Numbered from the stretch's first letter, positions 8,685-16,918 are shown. The stretch is 28,265 bases of DNA from CANGYM01 sp044372405 (GCA_044372405.1 JBILRW010000016.1:1-28265), one strand, 5' to 3'. The notes: a model not told the origin generated them from the letters alone. Translations and numbers: made by a program.

Positions 8685-8842
8685 CCCTTCCGAAGGAAGG
8701 GAAAAGGCGGGGTGGGGCAGCAGGATTTGTCCCCCGGGTCAAGGGTGAGACGCCAAAAAAGTTGCGTAGCAAAGCCCCGAAGGGGCGGTCTTTTTTGGTG
8801 CGAGGCGAAGCGTACCCTTGAGGCGGGGGATAAATTCTGCTG
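8685..8842. repeat. Nested palindromic element between convergent genes
   Basis: Outer arms at 8718-8746 and 8814-8842 are 29-base inverted copies with 25 matches (cagcaggatttgtccccc against cagcagaatttatccccc). Inside them lie ccaaaaaag (8753-8761) facing cttttttgg (8790-8798). The core is gccccgaaggggc (8774-8786). A separate hairpin, cccttcc-gaa-ggaaggg, is at 8685-8701. The element fills the gap between the alpha-E gene and the 3' end of the oxoprolinase gene. It differs from the cattgcgag repeat family. Confidence 0.85.
8774..8796 (+). terminator. Probable rho-independent terminator, usable in both directions
   Basis: On the plus strand the hairpin gccccgaaggggc is followed by ggtctttttt, which fits termination of the ATP-grasp/alpha-E unit. 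On the minus strand the same stem has a short TTC loop, and TTTTTT follows about 11 bases later, a weaker signal for the oxoprolinase unit. It lies at the centre of the nested palindrome. Confidence 0.65.
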
Positions 8843-8893
8843 GGTGGGAGCCTTTTCCTTGTGGGCCGAACGCGGCTCCCGCACTCTTTTTTC

Positions 8894-8936
8894 CTGTCAC
8901 CTGTCACCTGGCACCTGCCTCCCCCCCCCCCCCCCC
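8894..8936. repeat. Heptamer repeats and a 16-base C run at the end of the oxoprolinase gene
   Basis: Positions 8894-8914 contain three near-identical 7-mers (ctgtcac, ctgtcac, ctggcac) spanning the stop codon. Positions 8921-8936 are 16 uninterrupted C on the plus strand, encoding the glycine string at the protein C-terminus. Such tracts are prone to slippage during replication. Confidence 0.9.
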
Positions 8937-11900
8937 ACCAGGGGTCTGAAGAATAATATGATCCCCAGCCTGAACAGAAACGGTGCAGCATCCGGGGAGG
9001 ATTCTGGGGGATTGTCCGGATTGCTCAAGGCTGTTGATGCCGGGTTTCCCGCTGTCTCCTCCGCCCAGACCCTGGGGGCTTTGCTGACGGTTGTTGGTGA
9101 TTAAGGACACCGCCAGAGGCTCTAAAAATTCAAGATCCCGGATAATGCCATTTCCGCCGTGATACTGGCCTGAACCACCGGTATTCTCAGCAACGGCGAG
9201 TTTCCAGACGCGAACAGGAAAGCGCTCCTCTAAAATCTCAACATCCGTTAACCGGGAATTGGTCATATGACATTGGTAGCCCGTTGATCCGTTAAAGTCA
9301 GGACCAGCTCCGCCGCCGCCGGCCAAAGTTTCATAGTATTGATGGGTTTCATTGCCGAAAGAAACATTGTTCATGGTCCCATGACTGCCGGCCTGAACCC
9401 CCAGCGCCAACAGCAGCGCATCCACAACCAGCTGAGATGTTTCCACATTCCCAGCACTCACCGCGTGGGGATAGGGGGGATTAAGAAGGCTCCCTTCCGG
9501 GACAATCATATCAACAGCCCGCAAACACCCATCATTAAGGGGAATATCATCATGCACCAAAGAGCGCAAAACATACAAAACACACGCCCGCGTCACCGCC
9601 AAAGGCGCATTCAGATTATGCTGTCCCGCAGGGCTGGTGCCGGAAAAATCAATGCACAGGCGTTTTGTTTTTGGATCAGGGGAAACCTTTACCGTCACCA
9701 CAGATCCATTGTCGTGGGTCAGGGTGGCGGATCCTGGGGGTTGGTGGCTTAAGACTGTGGCCACGTGCTTCTCAGCATTTTCCAAAATAAACCCCATATA
9801 GGCATCGACAGTATCCGCGCCGTAAGTCTCGACGATATCCCGTAAAGCTTTTACCCCCGCCCGATTGGCCGCCACAGAGGCCCGTAAGTCCGCCAAATTT
9901 TGATCAATGTTTCTGGCGGGGTGAGGGGGTTTGGATAACAACGCCCGCAGAGCGTCCGCCTGAAAAACTTTTTGATCCACCAGTTTTTGAGGGGGAATCA
10001 GCACGCCTTCCTCATCAATATGCACACTGCTGGCGGGCATGGATCCAGGCGTGATTCCCCCCACATCGGCATGATGTCCCCGACTGGCAACGAAATAACG
10101 CACGATACCGTCAACAAACACAGGGGTGATGACGGTAATGTCGGGCAGATGAGTACCCCCCTGATAGGGATCGTTGGTGATAAAGGCATCCATGGGGTTC
10201 ATGGACAAACCGCTGTCAATAACCGCCCGTACGCTGGCCCCCATGGATCCCAAATGTACGGGCACATGGGGGGCGTTGGCAATCAGATTTCCTTTTTGAT
10301 CAAAAACAGCACATGAAAAATCACGACGTTCCTTGATGTTTACCGAACGGGCCGTTTTGGCCAGGGTTTCGCCCATATCCTCAGCCACCGAGGAAAAAAG
10401 GTGATGGAAAATTTCTAAAAAGGCCGGATCGGGATGCGTTAAGGGCGGCTTGGCCTCGATTTGGGTCCTCCCCCGGGTATCTTGCAGAATCAGACCCCCT
10501 GTTTCATCGGCAATGGAGGTCCAGCCGGCCTCAACCACCACGCTGGTATCATGATCCAGCAACAGCGCCGGGCCCACGACGGTTTGACCGGGATTCAGAG
10601 ACGGAAATTCATAAAGGGGAACCTTATGCCACTGGCCTTTGCTGTACATGGCCTGATGGTCCATGGGGGGCAGGGCCTGGTTCAGGGCTTTTTTGATGGG
10701 TAAAGCGGGGGACGCCGGCATATGGTGGGCCTCAAGAATGATGGTTTTTAACATCACCGGCGTATCGTGATCCGTCATACCAAAGAGGTTGCGGTGGGCA
10801 CGATGAAACGCATCCTGAAGGGTTTCCAGGCTGTCATGGGTATCATAGGGAATATCCAGGCAAGTGTCGCTTCCCTGATAGTGCATTTGCAGGATCGCAG
10901 AGACCTGGATCGGACTATTGGCGGGTAGATGAAGGGAAAGTTTGTTTTGGGCCAGGGCGGCCAAGGATGTGTAATGCGCAAAAAGAGCCTTATCGCCTAA
11001 ATCGGCGCAGGCAACAGACAGATACCGCGATTCCAAAACCGACTCAGGCGCAATCCCCATGCCAAAGGCCGAAAGAACGCTGGAAAAACGGTGGATAAGA
11101 ATTTTTTTAATGCCCAAGGCCTCCGCCACCAAACAGGCATGTTGCCCCCCTGCCCCGCCGAAAGCACACAGGGCATATTGACGCACGTCAAACCCCCGGG
11201 CCACCGAGAGTTTATGAATGGCCCGCGCCATGGCATGAACGGCCACATCCACAAAACCTGCCGCCACCGCCGCCAGATCATGGGGGACCCCTTCGCTCGG
11301 TTGCAAGAGAATCAGCTCGGACAATGCCTGTTCAGCCGCCTCTTTATCCAGGCTTTCATGGCCATTGTCCCCAAAAATACGGGGAAAAAACGCGGGTTGG
11401 ATTTTGCCCAAAACAACATTGGCATCGGTTAAGGTTGCGGGTCCCCCCTTACGATAACACGCGGGCCCGGGGTGGGATCCGGCAGAATCGGGGCCCACTT
11501 GAAACCGTCCCTCGGTGATATGCAAACGGGACCCGCCGCCCGCGGCAATGGTATCAATGGACAGCGTCGGGGCCGCCAAAGGCATTCCCTGAATCATGGT
11601 TTGATAGCGGCGGTCCAGCGTTCCCTCAAAACGGGCCACATCCGCCGATGTTCCGCCCATGTCAAAGGTGATGATTTTAGAAAGACCTGCGGCCCTGGCC
11701 GCCTCAATCGCCCCAAACAATCCCCCCGCCGGCCCCGAAAGCAAACTGCGCGCCCCCCGAACGTCCGAAGACTCTACCAGCCCCCCGTGGGACTGCATCA
11801 GCCGTAAAGGGGTATTATCAATATCTTTGCGCAGCGTCCGGACATAGACGGCCAGGGCAGGGGTAAGGTAGGCCTCTAACAATGTTGTGCTGGCCCGGGC

Positions 11901-12485
11901 ACACCATCCCGTTTGGGGGGCGACTTGGTGGGAAAGATAAACGTGGCTAAAGCCGGCTTCCCGCGCCCATTGTCCCACGGTGGTTTCGTGTTTGGGGTTT
12001 TTCAGGCTGTGAATCAGGGCAATGGCCATGGTGGCGCAGCCACTTTCGTCCCGTATTTTTTTCAGGGCCTCTCGCGTTGCCTCTTCTGCTAAGGGCGCAA
12101 TTTCTTCACCCCCTGCGCTGATACGCCCCTGAATTTCCAACACATGGTCATAAACGTGGGTACGATCGTGAACCTTACGGGAAAACAGGGATGGCCTGGC
12201 CTGATCACCGATGCTTAGGGCCGATCCAAACCCCTGATTTGTCAGAAAAACAACGGGGTATCCTTTGCGCTCTAACAGGGCATTGGTGGCCAGGGTTGTG
12301 CCCAGACGGATTTCTGTGGTTTTTTGGGATCCCGAAGGGGGCTGCAAAAGACGAATACCGCGCACCAGGGCATTGTCATAGTGATCGGGGTTGTCTGATA
12401 GGATTTTTTTAACCTCAATCTGTCCATCGTCATGAAGACAGACAATATCCGTGAACGTCCCCCCTCGATCAGCCCAGATACGCAT
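8904..12485 (-). CDS. 5-oxoprolinase / hydantoinase A-B fusion
   Basis: This 1193-residue protein joins a HyuA-type half and a HyuB-type half, as in ATP-dependent 5-oxoprolinase, which opens 5-oxo-L-proline (pyroglutamate) to L-glutamate in the cytosol. The A half opens with ADRGGTFTDIV, a phosphate-binding turn, and has FDMGGTSADVARFEG and AFGGAGGQHACLVAEALG. The B half has RRDFSCAVFDQKGNLIANAP, FITNDPYQGGTHLPDI and ASRGHHADVGGITPGSMP. The C-terminus has the family's TPGGGG turn, but as six glycines followed by EAGAR, coded by a 16-G run. An N-methylhydantoinase or acetone-carboxylase-like role is possible; the single-chain fusion favours oxoprolinase. It starts 27 bp after clpX, with AAAGG ten bases upstream of the ATG, and probably shares the clpX transcript. 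Confidence 0.9.
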   Translation of the reverse strand: MRIWADRGGTFTDIVCLHDDGQIEVKKILSDNPDHYDNALVRGIRLLQPPSGSQKTTEIRLGTTLATNALLERKGYPVVFLTNQGFGSALSIGDQARPSLFSRKVHDRTHVYDHVLEIQGRISAGGEEIAPLAEEATREALKKIRDESGCATMAIALIHSLKNPKHETTVGQWAREAGFSHVYLSHQVAPQTGWCARASTTLLEAYLTPALAVYVRTLRKDIDNTPLRLMQSHGGLVESSDVRGARSLLSGPAGGLFGAIEAARAAGLSKIITFDMGGTSADVARFEGTLDRRYQTMIQGMPLAAPTLSIDTIAAGGGSRLHITEGRFQVGPDSAGSHPGPACYRKGGPATLTDANVVLGKIQPAFFPRIFGDNGHESLDKEAAEQALSELILLQPSEGVPHDLAAVAAGFVDVAVHAMARAIHKLSVARGFDVRQYALCAFGGAGGQHACLVAEALGIKKILIHRFSSVLSAFGMGIAPESVLESRYLSVACADLGDKALFAHYTSLAALAQNKLSLHLPANSPIQVSAILQMHYQGSDTCLDIPYDTHDSLETLQDAFHRAHRNLFGMTDHDTPVMLKTIILEAHHMPASPALPIKKALNQALPPMDHQAMYSKGQWHKVPLYEFPSLNPGQTVVGPALLLDHDTSVVVEAGWTSIADETGGLILQDTRGRTQIEAKPPLTHPDPAFLEIFHHLFSSVAEDMGETLAKTARSVNIKERRDFSCAVFDQKGNLIANAPHVPVHLGSMGASVRAVIDSGLSMNPMDAFITNDPYQGGTHLPDITVITPVFVDGIVRYFVASRGHHADVGGITPGSMPASSVHIDEEGVLIPPQKLVDQKVFQADALRALLSKPPHPARNIDQNLADLRASVAANRAGVKALRDIVETYGADTVDAYMGFILENAEKHVATVLSHQPPGSATLTHDNGSVVTVKVSPDPKTKRLCIDFSGTSPAGQHNLNAPLAVTRACVLYVLRSLVHDDIPLNDGCLRAVDMIVPEGSLLNPPYPHAVSAGNVETSQLVVDALLLALGVQAGSHGTMNNVSFGNETHQYYETLAGGGGAGPDFNGSTGYQCHMTNSRLTDVEILEERFPVRVWKLAVAENTGGSGQYHGGNGIIRDLEFLEPLAVSLITNNRQQSPQGLGGGDSGKPGINSLEQSGQSPRILPGCCTVSVQAGDHIILQTPGGGGGGEAGAR

Positions 12486-12512
12486 TATGTAAAAACCTTT
12501 ATATAAAAAACC

Positions 12513-13802
12513 TTATTGTGTTTTGGCGGGTTTGGGACGATGTTTTTTTTCGTGGGTGTCACCATCGCCACTGGAAATCACTTTGATGGGTTCGCTTTTC
12601 CCCTCAATCACATCATCATTCACGACAATTTCGTGAACATCCTTGATATCAGGCAGATCAAACATGGAATCCAGCAACACGGCCTCCATAATCGAACGCA
12701 GTCCCCGGGCGCCGGTTTTGCGCTTGTTGGCTTTTTTGGCAATGGCAACTAAGGCAGAATCGGTAAACGTCAATACCACATTTTCCATGCGGTAAAGTTC
12801 CTGATATTGCTTGACCAGAGCATTTTTGGGCTCAGTCAAAATTTGAATCAGGGCTTTTTCGTCCAGATCTTCCAGGGTGGCAATCACCGGCATACGGCCG
12901 ATAAACTCAGGGATCAGGCCGTATTTGACTAGGTCCTCAGGCTCAACCTCTTTCATCACATCACCAACGCGGCGCTCATCCGGGGCGCGAACATCGGATC
13001 CAAAACCAATACCGGATCCCTTGCCCCGCTGGGCAATGATTTTTTCCAGCCCCGAAAACGCACCCCCGCAAATGAACAAGATGTTGGAGGTATCCACCTG
13101 TAAAAATTCCTGTTGCGGGTGCTTGCGTCCCCCTTGGGGCGGGACAGAGGCGACGGTGCCTTCCATCAATTTCAGCAAAGCCTGCTGAACCCCTTCACCG
13201 GAAACATCCCGGGTGATGGACGGGTTGTCGGACTTGCGCGAGATTTTATCCACCTCATCAATGTAAACGATCCCCCGCTGGGCGCGCTCTATATTATAGT
13301 CAGCGGCCTGGAGCAGCTTTAAGACGATGTTTTCCACATCTTCCCCGACATAACCCGCCTCCGTTAAGGTTGTGGCATCGGCCATGGTAAAGGGAACATC
13401 AATAATCCGGGCCAATGTTTGGGCCAACAAGGTTTTTCCGCATCCCGTGGGGCCGATGAGCATAATGTTGGATTTGGCCAGCTCGACCTCACTTTGGGAT
13501 CCGGTATGGCCAATGCGTTTATAATGGTTGTGAACCGCCACAGACAAAACCCGTTTGGCCCGGTTCTGGCCAATGACATAATCATCCAAAACCGTTTGGA
13601 TCTCGCGCGGGGACGGAACGCCGCCGTCTTTGCTTTTCAGCAAAGGAACGCCCGTTTCTTCGCGAATAATATCAGTACACAGATCCACGCATTCATTACA
13701 AATGAACACGTTGGGTCCCGCGATCAGTTTTTTGACCTCGTGCTGGCTCTTCCCACAAAAGGAACAATAGAGAGTTTCTTTGCTATCAGCTTTTTTCGAC
13801 AT
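12513..13802 (-). CDS. clpX: ATP-dependent Clp protease ATP-binding subunit ClpX
   Basis: This 429-residue AAA+ unfoldase recognises tagged proteins and feeds them to ClpP. The N-terminal zinc-binding domain has two Cys pairs (LYCSFCGKS and FICNECVDLC). The ATPase has Walker A GPTGCGKT (Lys123), the pore loop GYVGEDVENI, Walker B YIDEVDKI and an RKH loop within PQGGRKHPQQEF. Length and motifs are normal. The usual upstream clpP is absent: the toxin-antitoxin pair lies upstream and the oxoprolinase gene downstream. AGGA lies 11 bases before the ATG, a long but workable spacing. Confidence 0.97.
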   Translation of the reverse strand: MSKKADSKETLYCSFCGKSQHEVKKLIAGPNVFICNECVDLCTDIIREETGVPLLKSKDGGVPSPREIQTVLDDYVIGQNRAKRVLSVAVHNHYKRIGHTGSQSEVELAKSNIMLIGPTGCGKTLLAQTLARIIDVPFTMADATTLTEAGYVGEDVENIVLKLLQAADYNIERAQRGIVYIDEVDKISRKSDNPSITRDVSGEGVQQALLKLMEGTVASVPPQGGRKHPQQEFLQVDTSNILFICGGAFSGLEKIIAQRGKGSGIGFGSDVRAPDERRVGDVMKEVEPEDLVKYGLIPEFIGRMPVIATLEDLDEKALIQILTEPKNALVKQYQELYRMENVVLTFTDSALVAIAKKANKRKTGARGLRSIMEAVLLDSMFDLPDIKDVHEIVVNDDVIEGKSEPIKVISSGDGDTHEKKHRPKPAKTQ

Positions 13803-13828
13803 AACAGAACACGTCCTGGTTTTTTCTC

Positions 13829-13858
13829 TTTATACCCTAACATGCATCTCTTTAGCAA
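13829..13858 (-). promoter_or_regulatory. Possible sigma-70-type promoter for clpX
   Basis: Reading leftward, TTGCTA (13858-13853) and TATAAA (13834-13829) are separated by 18 bases and lie about 27 bases before the clpX start. The match to the housekeeping consensus is fair. It would allow clpX to be expressed independently of the toxin-antitoxin genes upstream. Confidence 0.4.
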
Positions 13859-13900
13859 AACCTTAAATGGGGTTTTTTGTTTTCTTTCGTTTAGGGGGTG

Positions 13901-14212
13901 TTAAAAAAAGTCCTGCCCTTGAATAACAACGCTGTCTTTTTGAATAAGGGATTGAAAAACTGGGTCTAAGCCCTGCCAATCCAGGACATCCACTTTGTAG
14001 GGTAAATTGGATTCCGCAAAGGCATCCCGAAGGGCGGCCAGAGTTTCAAAGCTGAGAGGTACGGAATGATCCAGGCATAAATCCAGATCCGATGTGGGGC
14101 GGCTCTCTCCCCGAACGCGGGAGCCAAAGGCCCGCACTATGGCCGATGGGACATGGGCGCGCAACACCGTTTGAATCAACACCAAATGATCGCGGCGAAC
14201 ATCAAGGGACAC
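13901..14212 (-). CDS. Minimal nucleotidyltransferase, MntA-type antitoxin
   Basis: This 103-residue protein carries the minimal nucleotidyltransferase signature GS-x10-DxD (AFGSRVRGESRPTSDLDLCL). In characterised HepT/MntA pairs the nucleotidyltransferase adds AMP residues to a tyrosine of the HEPN toxin and so blocks it. The start overlaps the 3' end of the HEPN gene by 11 bases, so the two are translationally linked. The order (HEPN first, nucleotidyltransferase second) is usual for this module. I infer the antitoxin role from the family and the pairing. Confidence 0.87.
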   Translation of the reverse strand: MSLDVRRDHLVLIQTVLRAHVPSAIVRAFGSRVRGESRPTSDLDLCLDHSVPLSFETLAALRDAFAESNLPYKVDVLDWQGLDPVFQSLIQKDSVVIQGQDFF

Positions 14213-14594
14213 GGTGCAAAACCCTCAACAGCGCCTGCACATCCCCCAAAAAAAGCTTGGCCCGATTATAAACCATCTCGGCTTTATCCTGATTATAATC
14301 GTGAGAGGTCTGGTTGCGGGCTTCGTAATGGCCAATCCAGGCTTCGGCATCCTCAATCAGGGATAAACGGGCGGCTTCACGAAAAATATCTTTTTTGGCC
14401 CGCAAATCCCATTCTTGAACATCAAAACACTGCAACAAAACGCGGCGCAGGGTTTTCCATGCCAAATCCATCGTATACTCAAAACGTTGAATCACCCCAT
14501 CACGATACAAATCGCTGGGGGAGGCCTCAGCAATGCTCAAGCCCGCCTGCAACTGAAAAACCGCTTTTTCCAAAGGATCAAGGAAGAGCACCAT
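14202..14594 (-). CDS. HEPN-domain protein, HepT-like (HI0074 family)
   Basis: This helical protein of about 130 residues belongs to the nucleotidyltransferase substrate-binding (HI0074) family. It holds the QRFEYTMDLAWKTLRR stretch and the active-site motif R-x4-H-x-Y, here RNQTSHDY (Arg93, His98, Tyr100 from the chosen start). In HepT toxins these Arg and His residues cleave RNA, and the Tyr is the AMPylation target, so the toxin looks intact. I chose the ATG at 14594; an in-frame GTG at 14606 would add four residues. Neither has a strong ribosome binding site. It lies 26 bp or so from an IS630-type remnant, which may have carried or disturbed its promoter. Confidence 0.85.
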   Translation of the reverse strand: MVLFLDPLEKAVFQLQAGLSIAEASPSDLYRDGVIQRFEYTMDLAWKTLRRVLLQCFDVQEWDLRAKKDIFREAARLSLIEDAEAWIGHYEARNQTSHDYNQDKAEMVYNRAKLFLGDVQALLRVLHRVP

Positions 14595-14632
14595 AGCGAT
14601 ACCCACGCATAATCGAACAACAGAATCCTTGT

Positions 14633-14917
14633 TTACAGGGGTTTAATAGGGGGGGCAAGAGATATTGCCTGCCCCACTAAGGTTAGTTTTTTTTGGAAGG
14701 TTGCGATGGCTCTGAGGATGGCCCATTTTAGGGTTGCGCCGGATCGTGCCAGGAATTTTCTGGCATAATGTTTGATGGTGGCCCAAGAGTTTTCAATTTT
14801 ATTCAGATCAGGGGCGTAGGACGGCAGCCAGAGAATCGAGCAGCTTGCCTGGGCCGCCAAGGCCTCCAGTTTCTTTTTGCGATGAAAGGGGGCGTTGTCC
14901 ATAATGAAAATTGGTAA
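14633..14917 (-). pseudogene. C-terminal remnant of an IS630-type transposase
   Basis: The leftward frame reads PIFIMDNAPFHRKKK, then WLPSYAPDLNKIENSWATIK, to a stop at 14633. This is the second half of an IS630/Tc1-type DDE domain: the Asp of MDNAPFH and the Glu of KIENSW are both present. The N-terminal half with the first catalytic Asp and the helix-turn-helix is missing. The frame ends abruptly at repeat R2 (14914-14952), which has replaced the upstream part. The fragment cannot be an active transposase. Confidence 0.85.
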
Positions 14918-14952
14918 CTCCCCATCCCCCCTGTCTCCCCCTTAAATAACCC
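14914..14952 (+). repeat. Dispersed repeat copy R2
   Basis: It matches the reverse complement of 81-124 (gtaactcccca ... ccttaaataaccc). It begins exactly where the IS630 reading frame stops making sense, and leads directly into the 14-bp tandem repeat on its right. The junction suggests the repeat inserted into, or recombined with, the transposase gene. Confidence 0.6.
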
Positions 14953-14978
14953 ATCAACATCACCCCATCAACATCACC
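14951..14978 (+). repeat. Two perfect tandem copies of a 14-mer
   Basis: ccatcaacatcacc occurs twice back to back (14951-14964 and 14965-14978), followed by cc. Repeat copy R1 has no such duplication at the matching point. It lies directly upstream of the possible thiC promoter. Confidence 0.9.
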
Positions 14979-14980
14979 CC

Positions 14981-15009
14981 TTGCCAAAATCCCTGTTTCT
15001 GGGTAGGTT
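14981..15009 (+). promoter_or_regulatory. Weak promoter candidate for thiC
   Basis: TTGCCA (14981-14986) and TAGGTT (15004-15009) are 17 bases apart. The -35 is good, the -10 poor. If used, the thiC leader would be only about 20-25 bases long, too short for a riboswitch. Confidence 0.3.
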
Positions 15010-15038
15010 CATAGCCCAAGGTGGCAACAGAGGATACC

Positions 15039-16841
15039 ATGACCATACCCGTAACCACAGGTCCCATTGCAGGATCCAAGAAAGTTTATTTGCCTGTTGA
15101 GGGCACCTCTAACCTGACGGTTCCCTTTCGTGAAATTGAACTCAGCGTGGGGGCAGAGGCCCCTGTTTTTCGGGTTTATGATACCTCGGGGCCCTATACA
15201 GATACATCCGTCACCATTGATATTAATGCGGGCCTGCCCCGTTTCCGGGAATCTTGGGTTAAGGAACGCGGTGACGTAGCATCCTATACCGGGCGCACGA
15301 TCCAACCGGCGGATAATGGGTTTGTTTCGGAAAAACAGCGCGTTGAGTCCTTTCCCGTCACGCACCAGCCCCTGCGGGCGAAGACAAACGAAAAGGCCGT
15401 GACCCAAATGGCCTATGCCAAGGCCGGCATCATCACCCCGGAAATGCAGTATATTGCCGCCCGGGAAAACCTGGCCCGTGCCCAGGTCAAAACCGATTTT
15501 CGCGCGGCAGATGGTGAGGGCTTTGGGGCCACCTTCCCCACCGTCATCACCGGTGAGTTTGTTCGCGCCGAAGTCGCCGCCGGTCGCGCCATTATTCCCT
15601 GCAACATCAACCACCCCGAAGTTGAGCCCATGATCATCGGGCGGAACTTTCTGGTGAAAATCAACGCCAACATCGGCAATTCCGCGGTGACGTCTTCCGT
15701 GGGGGAAGAAGTCGAAAAAATGGTGTGGGCCATTCGCTGGGGGGCTGATACTGTCATGGATCTCTCCACCGGGCGCAACATTCATACCATTCGGGAATGG
15801 ATTTTACGCAATTCCCCTGTGCCCATCGGCACCGTGCCTATTTATCAGGCGCTGGAAAAAGTCGGCGGTGTGGCGGAGGACTTAACATGGGATCTGTACC
15901 GCGATACCCTGATTGAACAGTGTGAACAAGGCGTTGATTACTTTACGATTCACGCGGGGGTTTTGCTGCGGTATGTTCCCTTAACCGCCGATCGTATTAC
16001 GGGCATTGTCAGCCGGGGCGGATCCATCATGGCCAAGTGGTGTTTGGCCCATCATCAGGAAAATTTCCTTTACACCCATTTTCGGGACATTTGCGAGATT
16101 TTGCGGCAATACGATGTTAGCTTTTCCCTGGGTGATGGCCTGCGCCCGGGATGCGCCGCCGATGCCAACGATGCCGCGCAGTTTGGGGAATTGGAAACGC
16201 TGGGGGAACTCACCAAAATCGCCTGGGACTATGATTGCCAAGTGATGGTGGAGGGGCCCGGGCACGTGCCCATGCACAAAATTAAAATCAACATGGAACA
16301 TCAGCAAAAGCTCTGCCATGACGCGCCGTTTTATACCTTGGGGCCCCTCACCACGGACATTGCCCCCGGGTATGATCACATCACCAGCGGTATTGGGGCG
16401 GCCATGATCGGATGGTTCGGCACCGCCATGCTGTGTTATGTCACGCCCAAGGAACACCTGGGGCTGCCCAACCGTGACGATGTCAAGGTCGGCGTCATTA
16501 CCTATAAAATCGCCGCCCACGCCGCCGATGTGGCCAAGGGCCACCCCAGCGCCCACTGGCAGGACGACATGTTATCCCAGGCGCGGTTTGATTTCCGGTG
16601 GCAGGATCAGTTCAATTTGTCCCTGGATCCCGACACGGCCCGGGCCTATCACGACGAAACCCTGCCCAAAGAGGCCCACAAGGTCGCCCATTTTTGTTCC
16701 ATGTGCGGCCCCAAATTTTGTTCCATGAAAATCACCCAGGAAGTCCGGGAATACGCCAAAAAGGGCATGCATGACATGTCCCAGAAATTTCGCGAGGCCG
16801 GCAGTGAGATCTATCAACCCACGGAAGAACCGGTGCATTGA
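15039..16841 (+). CDS. thiC: Phosphomethylpyrimidine synthase ThiC
   Basis: This 600-residue radical-SAM enzyme turns aminoimidazole ribotide into hydroxymethylpyrimidine phosphate for thiamine synthesis. The N-terminal ThiC-associated domain (FREIELSVG, GRTIQPADNGF) is followed by the barrel (EGPGHVPMHKIK). The C-terminal iron-sulfur motif is C-x2-C-x4-C (CSMCGPKFC; Cys553, 556, 561). The ATG at 15039 is chosen because AGAGGA (15029-15034) precedes it by four bases; a GTG at 15021 in the same frame lacks such a site. No other thiamine gene is in the window. Upstream DNA is an IS remnant plus repeats, and no THI-box is seen. Confidence 0.96.
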   Translation: MTIPVTTGPIAGSKKVYLPVEGTSNLTVPFREIELSVGAEAPVFRVYDTSGPYTDTSVTIDINAGLPRFRESWVKERGDVASYTGRTIQPADNGFVSEKQRVESFPVTHQPLRAKTNEKAVTQMAYAKAGIITPEMQYIAARENLARAQVKTDFRAADGEGFGATFPTVITGEFVRAEVAAGRAIIPCNINHPEVEPMIIGRNFLVKINANIGNSAVTSSVGEEVEKMVWAIRWGADTVMDLSTGRNIHTIREWILRNSPVPIGTVPIYQALEKVGGVAEDLTWDLYRDTLIEQCEQGVDYFTIHAGVLLRYVPLTADRITGIVSRGGSIMAKWCLAHHQENFLYTHFRDICEILRQYDVSFSLGDGLRPGCAADANDAAQFGELETLGELTKIAWDYDCQVMVEGPGHVPMHKIKINMEHQQKLCHDAPFYTLGPLTTDIAPGYDHITSGIGAAMIGWFGTAMLCYVTPKEHLGLPNRDDVKVGVITYKIAAHAADVAKGHPSAHWQDDMLSQARFDFRWQDQFNLSLDPDTARAYHDETLPKEAHKVAHFCSMCGPKFCSMKITQEVREYAKKGMHDMSQKFREAGSEIYQPTEEPVH

Positions 16842-16918
16842 TGAAAAGGGCAGCGGGGCGGGGCGAGGGTCTTTTTTATGCTGCACCCGCCCGCCGCGCC
16901 TCCTAGGGCCCCTGTAGT

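Noticed and set aside
8616..9104. Rightward 162-codon open frame across the palindrome
   Set aside because: It is made of the 3' end of the alpha-E gene, the palindrome, the C run and the antisense of the oxoprolinase gene. It has no ribosome site and no recognisable domain.
14951..14978. CRISPR-like array
   Set aside because: There are only two 14-bp copies with no spacer between them, so it is a simple tandem duplication.
14903..15038. TPP riboswitch ahead of thiC
   Set aside because: I looked for the THI-box core and stem pattern and found none. The likely leader is also too short.
15009..15785. Leftward 258-codon open frame
   Set aside because: It is antisense to thiC. Its Gly/His/Asn-rich composition is typical of a shadow frame.
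15981..16556. Leftward 191-codon open frame
   Set aside because: It is antisense to thiC and has low-complexity composition with no domain.
16842..16918. Terminator after thiC
   Set aside because: GC-rich blocks flank a TTTTTT, but the T run would fall in the loop rather than after a stem, so it is not a standard terminator.
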